A stretch of 45,949 nucleotides of DNA, from positions 1 through 45,949 of the forward strand of contig NZ_CALMPA010000034.1 in the NCBI RefSeq assembly GCF_937871615.1, given 5' to 3'. Each line of letters starts with the position of its first letter. Positions within the stretch are counted from its first letter, which is position 1. Below the pieces are notes generated by a model that saw only the letters and a list, made by a program, of their open reading frames with translations, was not told the origin of the DNA and made no database searches. Below, piece after piece: positions 41,567 through 45,949 of the stretch. The position numbers and the translations under genes were made by a program. The DNA comes from an uncultured Sphingomonas sp. GTDB taxonomy: Bacteria; Pseudomonadota; Alphaproteobacteria; Sphingomonadales; Sphingomonadaceae.

Positions 41567-42076
41567 TCAGCCGCGCAGCCTGGGAGACCTCATCCAGTCG
41601 TCGTTGCCGTTGATGAAGGCGAGGTAGCGCTCGGCCCGTCGGAAGCGATATAGCAGCCGGCGGGTCACCACGACGATCGCGGTGAGCCACGCCGCGACCA
41701 TGAGCAGCGTGATGGTCGGAGGCTGTCCGCTGGTCGCGCGCGAGAGCGGACCGCCCACGACTAGCGCGATCAGCCACAGCGTGATCAGGCCGGAGTTGCC
41801 GAGCCCGCGGCTCCCGCGGGAGCGCATCCGCTCGAACTCGCGCCTCTCCTCGAAGTACCTGTCCGACTGCGCGTCGGTCCAGCCGCGGATCCGGAAGTCG
41901 GCGGAGGCGAAGTCGTCAGGAGGGGCGAACCTCCGCACGATACCCACGACGAGCGCCACCAGCCCGCCGATCGCGAGCAGACCGGCAACGGATGCGCCGC
42001 CGAGCGCCTCGAGGGCGCCCTGGACGGTCAACGCCGGTCCCGAGCGGAGAGCCAGGATCCCCGCCCCGACGTCCAT
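41567..42076 (-). CDS. Unrecognised three-helix membrane protein
   Basis: A 169-residue protein with hydrophobic stretches at about residues 30-48 (GLLAIGGLVALVVGIVRRF), 97-113 (LITLWLIALVVGGPL) and 120-140 (ITLLMVAAWLTAIVVVTRRLL). The segment between the first and second is charged and cytoplasm-like, with DFRIRGWTDAQSDRYFEERR. No family is recognised. It is the last gene of a three-gene cluster of unknowns. Codon choice (near-universal C/G third positions) differs from the flanking genes and hints at foreign origin. Confidence 0.5.
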   Translation of the reverse strand: MDVGAGILALRSGPALTVQGALEALGGASVAGLLAIGGLVALVVGIVRRFAPPDDFASADFRIRGWTDAQSDRYFEERREFERMRSRGSRGLGNSGLITLWLIALVVGGPLSRATSGQPPTITLLMVAAWLTAIVVVTRRLLYRFRRAERYLAFINGNDDWMRSPRLRG

Positions 42077-42122
42077 CCGATCGCGACGGCGGGGAGTGCC
42101 GCGGTCGCGCGACGCTGCCGTC

Positions 42123-42305
42123 TCAGGTGTCGGCCACGACCACCCAGCCTTGGTTGACGTAGTTCCGCACCGCCTCGTCGTGACGATCGTCCCCGTAGGT
42201 GGTCAGCACGTCGTCGAACTCGTCGAGGACACGCGTGCCCCGCTCGTCCGTGACGACCAAGATGCGCTGCGCCCCGTCCTTCTCGAGCGTCGTCGTTCGC
42301 GCCAT
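42123..42305 (-). CDS. Small 60-residue protein of the unknown cluster
   Basis: A compact frame that starts after GGAGGCGGGG, an excellent ribosome site overlapping the end of the gene upstream, and reads MARTTTLEKDGAQRILVVTD, then LTTYGDDRHDEAVRNYVNQG. It looks like a small alpha/beta domain with an alternating hydrophobic strand (RILVVTD, WVVVAD). It is probably expressed together with the large protein upstream. Partner, regulator and antidote are all possible roles. Confidence 0.55.
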   Translation of the reverse strand: MARTTTLEKDGAQRILVVTDERGTRVLDEFDDVLTTYGDDRHDEAVRNYVNQGWVVVADT

Positions 42306-42314
42306 CCCCGCCTC

Positions 42315-43499
42315 CTAGATGTCCTGCCACTGCTGCTTGACCTCCGCGTCGAGCGCGAGGCCCGGCAGCATGCACGTAATCACATCCTGGAACTTGGCCT
42401 TCAGACACTCGGTGAAGAGCGCCTTGAACGCCGCGATCGCTGACGCGAAGTTGCCCATCGCTACCCCGATGACCGCCCCGGCCAGCGCCGCCTTCCAAGC
42501 GCAGTCGGTCACCGCGTTCTCGATCAGCTTGCCAAGGTCTGACGGGTATCGCGCGAATGCGTAGAGCGTGAGGTCGGACCAGCGGATTTGCAGGACCGGG
42601 TAGCTCAAGACGATGTGGACGCCGCACCCGATATTGATCTCGAGGTCGCGCCAGACCACCATGAACTCGGGGAACGTCAGGAGCGTCGCGATCTTCCACT
42701 TCTGAATCTGGTACTCGTCCCCGCTGCAGGATGCGTTCTCCGCCTCCCTGTTGACGACGACGTCCAGAGCACGGTCGAATTCCGCGGCAGGAGCTTCGAT
42801 CCTATAGGGGTTCGGGGTCTCGACGGGGACGGACGAAACAAGCCGCGTTCCCACTCGCTTCGCTGAGAGCCTGCGCTGCACGAAATAGCCGGGATCGCCC
42901 TGCAACCGGTGCTCCGCGCCCGACCGGTCCCACACCGATCCCGGCCCGGCGCCGCGGTACGGCGCCAGCTTCCGGTCGCGCTCCTCGGTGTGCTCGACGA
43001 CCTGCCCCTTGCGCACGCGCGCGAAGAGGTTGGTCCTGAACATGCTCGGCTGCAGACCGGCATCGGCGCGCAGCACCGTGGCCATGTAGTCGTCCGGGTC
43101 CTGCCCGCTCGCCGGATCGAAGGCGTCGAAGGCGGCAATGATCGCGGTCTTGGCCGCGTCGGCGATGCCGTCCCGCGCGAAGAGGTCAGCATAGACCTCG
43201 ACGACAACCTGCTGCTCGGACGGCACGTTCACGTCGAAAGTGCCGACGGTCACCCCCGGCGAACCCGGCGCGCTTCCCTCCAGGACGTCGTAGGTCTCTA
43301 TCAGGCAGAACGGCATCCGGATGGCCCGGGCGTTCGGGTCGGCGTCGATGCGTCCGGAGAGCTTGGGAGTCGCCCCGCTCGCGGAGAAGCCGGCGGGCGG
43401 GATCGACCTCTCGTACCACTCCTGACTCTGCTGATTGAGGACGAACGCCTGGATTTCGGGACTCCCGAGATCGATGCGGTGATCACGCTGTATCGCCAT
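42315..43499 (-). CDS. Unrecognised 394-residue protein with a membrane-active-looking C-terminus
   Basis: It starts MAIQRDHRIDLGSPEIQAF and has a strand-rich first two thirds (PGVTVGTFDVNVPSEQQVVV, later YRGAGPGSVWDRSG). The C-terminal 110 residues are different: amphipathic strands (FMVVWRDLEINIGCGVHIVL) and then a Gly/Ala helix AALAGAVIGVAMGNFASAIA followed by FKALFTECLKAKFQDVITC and MLPGL. A glycine-rich hydrophobic hairpin flanked by cysteines at the end of a soluble chain resembles pore-forming or membrane-inserting toxins. That is pattern reading only. The two genes downstream, one with three membrane helices, could protect the cell. Confidence 0.5.
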   Translation of the reverse strand: MAIQRDHRIDLGSPEIQAFVLNQQSQEWYERSIPPAGFSASGATPKLSGRIDADPNARAIRMPFCLIETYDVLEGSAPGSPGVTVGTFDVNVPSEQQVVVEVYADLFARDGIADAAKTAIIAAFDAFDPASGQDPDDYMATVLRADAGLQPSMFRTNLFARVRKGQVVEHTEERDRKLAPYRGAGPGSVWDRSGAEHRLQGDPGYFVQRRLSAKRVGTRLVSSVPVETPNPYRIEAPAAEFDRALDVVVNREAENASCSGDEYQIQKWKIATLLTFPEFMVVWRDLEINIGCGVHIVLSYPVLQIRWSDLTLYAFARYPSDLGKLIENAVTDCAWKAALAGAVIGVAMGNFASAIAAFKALFTECLKAKFQDVITCMLPGLALDAEVKQQWQDI

Positions 43500-43699
43500 G
43501 AGCCCCCCGACCCGCGCGCCCGCCCACGGGACGGCGGGCGAGTCCTTTCGCGCATTGACGTGGGTCACCCTGCGCTCGTCTTTGTCACGATGCAAGCGTC
43601 GGACCGGCGGGTGGCCGGCGGACCCTCTACCCGTCCGGCGGGGCACGTGACGTCTCCGTCATTGCGCTACGTCGGCCGCCTCCCCAACTCCCGCCGCCC

Positions 43700-43936
43700 A
43701 TGCACTGCCTGATCTGCCTCGAAGAACGACCTCGCACCGTCGAGCGCGTGTTCCCGCTCGACATTGGCGGTTCGCTCACCACCGACCGGCTCTGCGTTGA
43801 CTGCAACTCGCTGCTGAGGCGCACCGCCGATACCGCGCTGAGCAAGCTTCCGTTTGTCGCCTTCGAGCGCTCCCGATTTGTCCTGCGGGGCAACAGCGGG
43901 AAGGTGGCCGGACGTTTCGCTGTCGTGCTGGAATAG
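43700..43936 (+). pseudogene. N-terminal stub of an HNH-like nuclease
   Basis: Seventy-eight codons begin MHCLICLEERPRTVERVFPL and continue DIGGSLTTDRLCVDCNSLL. The CxxC pair, the (E)xVFP-x-x-x-GG segment and the CxxCN pair are those of HNH endonucleases of about 280 residues. Here the residue that is normally His (EHVFP) is Arg, and the chain ends 40 residues after the motif, so it is a truncated and probably dead copy. No ribosome site is seen. Confidence 0.5.
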
Positions 43937-44379
43937 CCTGAAGCGCTGGCGGGTGTCACGCCTCGTCTAGAGGGCGAGCGCCATGGCCTTGGCTAGATAT
44001 GCCTAGCTGCGCCCGCGTGCGCAGCCCATGCGCGACGGGCGCGCAAAAGGGGTTTCCTGGGTGGTCAGCCGAACCCCATGTGCCGAGCATCTAGCGATGT
44101 AGAAGCGCACGACGCGCTCGCCGCGCTCGATCAGCGAGCCGCGTAAACGTCCGCGACGTGCGATCTGAAGCCCCGGAAGCAGCCGGGCCCCAATCGGCCC
44201 AATTATCATCACTCCGCGGTGCCACTCAGGGGAAGCGCCGAAGGTCTGCTCCAGAAAACAGCTGACATTCCGCCGGTCGTTTCTGAACGGCAGGAAAGTC
44301 CCCAATGGCAGGCGCTGGCGGGCTGGCTGCGACCTGCTTGGAGCGGTCGCTCCCGGAACATCGAACGACCGCTCCGCTA
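43937..44379. other. Gene-poor gap before the recombinase
   Basis: About 440 bases with no convincing gene; a 100-codon minus-strand frame is present but its amino-acid style looks random. Just past the recombinase stop lies an inverted repeat, GGAGCGGTC (44340-44348) and GACCGCTCC (44367-44375), which could be a terminator or part of an attachment or recombination site. No T tract follows. Confidence 0.45.
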
Positions 44380-45012
44380 TCAGATTTCGGTCCGCTCAGC
44401 GAGGAGGAGCGCGTCTTCGATGTCGACCCCGAGGTAGCGCACCGTGTTTTCGATCTTCGTATGCCCAAGCAGAATCTGGATGGCACGGACGTTGCCAGTG
44501 GCCCGGTAGATCATGGCCGCCTTGGTTCGCCGCAGCGAGTGCGTGCCATACTCGGTGCTGCGCAAGCCGATGGCGGTCACCCACTCATCAACCAACCGGG
44601 CATATTGGCGCGTACTCATGTGATTGGCGTGATCGACACGACTGGGAAATACATAGTCGGCGACACTTCCGCCCCGTCGTTCGAGCCATGCCAAGAGGCT
44701 CGTTCGGACATCGGCGGTCAGCTCGAACTGCACAGGTCGGCCAGTCTTCTGTTGCACGACGATCGCCCGGGTCCGTATCTCTGCCCCAGAGACAATGTCG
44801 CCAATCTTGATTTTCACCAGGTCACATCCGCGAAGTTTACTATCGATCGCAAGGTCGAAAAGGGCGCGGTCCCGGGCACGCTCTTCCCGATCAAGAAAAA
44901 AGCGAACAGCCCAGATCTGTTTCTGCGTAAGCGGTCGCTTGGTTCCGACGGTCTTGCCCGCGTTCCAGGCTGGACGAGCTTGGACCGGCGTATCATATTG
45001 TGAATATCCCAT
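44380..45012 (-). CDS. Compact tyrosine recombinase/integrase
   Basis: A 210-residue catalytic domain with the tyrosine-recombinase set: Arg in SKLRGCDLVKIKIGD, the HSLRR pair (HxxR), and LLGHTKIENTVRYLGVDIED with the second His and the catalytic Tyr. The long DNA-clamping N-terminal domain of phage integrases is missing, so this is the short form often found on proteobacterial plasmids and islands. I start at MGYSQYDTPVQARP behind GGAGAACGAAA. It is divergent from the next gene. It may move the element or resolve dimers. Confidence 0.8.
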   Translation of the reverse strand: MGYSQYDTPVQARPAWNAGKTVGTKRPLTQKQIWAVRFFLDREERARDRALFDLAIDSKLRGCDLVKIKIGDIVSGAEIRTRAIVVQQKTGRPVQFELTADVRTSLLAWLERRGGSVADYVFPSRVDHANHMSTRQYARLVDEWVTAIGLRSTEYGTHSLRRTKAAMIYRATGNVRAIQILLGHTKIENTVRYLGVDIEDALLLAERTEI

Positions 45013-45104
45013 TTTCGTTCTCCTCGGCCATGAGTGGCCACCCAGGAAAACGCGCTCACCTCGCCGCTCTTGCCCCGGCACTAGGCGGAAGGCACATCGG
45101 GCAC

Positions 45105-45701
45105 ATGAGGATCGAATTCTGTCTCCCGGCCGCGCACCTCGATTTGTCACCCCTGCACCGCGCAGCCGTGCTGACCTTGCGCCATCTCGTCGAGACAGGC
45201 CCCATCGGCTTAACTCCGAATTACGCTTTGAAGCGCTATTTCGTGACCTGGGCTGCCGAAGCCTTCGATTGGCCTGGCTACCGAACAGAGGACCTATACG
45301 CCGTCAACAAGGTGCTAAACGAGCACGACTTTCCGCCTCTCTATGCCCTCCATGATCTGCTGCTTGCAGGCAAACTCGTTCGGCGCCGCAAAGGCTTTCT
45401 GTACATCACCAAGTTCGGCAAAGACCTACTCGCCCATCCCGTGAGCCTCTGGCTTGCGCTGACGCAGCATATGCTGGCCACCACCGAAGTGGACTGGCTG
45501 TCGATCCTGAACGCCATCAACATTGCGGCAAGCGTGACAGATCGAGACTTCGGCGGCGGTGCGGCACTCGTCTATGTGCATGTGCTGCGCCCGCTGGCGT
45601 GGCTCGGCCTGCTTCAAGAGGAGGCGAGGGTCTTCACGAAATCGCCGCTCTGGGGCGCAGCGCTGTCGTTCGAGGCTGGCACCCCAATGACCCGGCACTG
45701 A
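45105..45701 (+). CDS. Conserved unknown protein divergent from the recombinase
   Basis: A 198-residue protein that starts MRIEFCLPAAHLDLSPLHRA; the earlier ATG would be inside the recombinase start region. The chain is helical with a winged-helix flavour (LRHLVETGPIGLTPNYALKR, then LLLAGKLVRRRKGFLYITKF, LTQHMLATT). Proteins of this kind often sit near plasmid genes such as the pRiA4b ORF-3 family, but I cannot name the function. The intergenic 92 bases are shared with the recombinase and should hold both promoters. Confidence 0.5.
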   Translation: MRIEFCLPAAHLDLSPLHRAAVLTLRHLVETGPIGLTPNYALKRYFVTWAAEAFDWPGYRTEDLYAVNKVLNEHDFPPLYALHDLLLAGKLVRRRKGFLYITKFGKDLLAHPVSLWLALTQHMLATTEVDWLSILNAINIAASVTDRDFGGGAALVYVHVLRPLAWLGLLQEEARVFTKSPLWGAALSFEAGTPMTRH

Positions 45702-45949
45702 TCCCTGCCACCCATTCTGTGCCGAATCTCACGGGGGAGTTTTTTGGGCCGTTTTCTGCCTGTCCGGTTTCGGACGTCAACGATGAACTAGCGGCACTTC
45801 ATCAACCCGCCATGGCGCCGACGGATGTCGACCATTCGGCGTCCCGAGCCTGGGCGTCCACATCCGGCAAAAGCCATCATATTGCTCTTAGAGGGTAAGC
45901 GTGGTGAGAGGGCCGCGGTTTAAGCGGCTTGCGCGAGCGGCTGATCTGC

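Noticed and set aside
44003-44305. A 100-codon minus-strand frame beyond the recombinase
   Set aside because: Composition looks random, with no ribosome site and no hydrophobic or domain pattern.

Overview
The window looks like an alphaproteobacterium, most probably a sphingomonad (Sphingomonas or a close relative). The DNA is GC-rich, with TonB-dependent receptors, glycine-zipper and DUF4142 envelope proteins, and metal-efflux modules and mobile-element genes of the kind common on sphingomonad plasmids and islands. Chromosome and megaplasmid cannot be told apart here. The mixture of intact operons, truncated gene ends, an insertion sequence, two sets of mobilisation-like genes and a tyrosine recombinase says this is a mosaic.

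Region A (1-4660) is the end of a mobilisable element: a MobA/MobL-type relaxase, small companion genes, an AT-richer unknown gene running off the left edge, a nested inverted repeat upstream of the relaxase that looks like an oriT, and the detached tail of a gene resembling DUF499-type ATPases. Region B (4756-19680) is envelope and iron biology: a siderophore-type TonB receptor with a PepSY-TM protein, a GT39-like glycosyltransferase, an M48 protease with a LysM-like tail, two glycine-zipper proteins, and an operon of outer-membrane protein (DUF6662-like), FMN-binding protein, ApbE and a four-helix histidine-bearing membrane protein. That operon reads as an extracytoplasmic flavin electron-transfer system. 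A porin and an ECF sigma factor close the region.

Region C (19875-37458) is a metal-resistance island: DUF4142 and cupredoxin genes, a mercury locus reduced to merR, merT and a GDCCVxC protein under a textbook 19-bp-spacer MerR promoter, mntP behind a yybP-ykoY-type Mn riboswitch, rcnA with an RcnR-like repressor that lacks the usual cysteine, a chrB-chrA-DUF1259 chromate operon ending in a broken beta-propeller gene, an IS5-family element, and a two-component system divergent from a complete TolC/HlyD/RND metal-efflux operon. The space between those two holds two oppositely oriented copies of a regulator box. The island ends in a scar where an MFS tail and a histidine-kinase tail abut.

Region D (37552-45949) is accessory DNA: a compact operon of a Lon-like AAA+ ATPase, an HUH-motif protein, a DEDDh exonuclease and three unknown proteins; a separate three-gene cluster of unrecognised proteins with membrane segments; the N-terminal stub of an HNH-like nuclease; and a compact tyrosine recombinase divergent from a conserved unknown gene. 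The two clusters in region D are the best candidates for undescribed systems.
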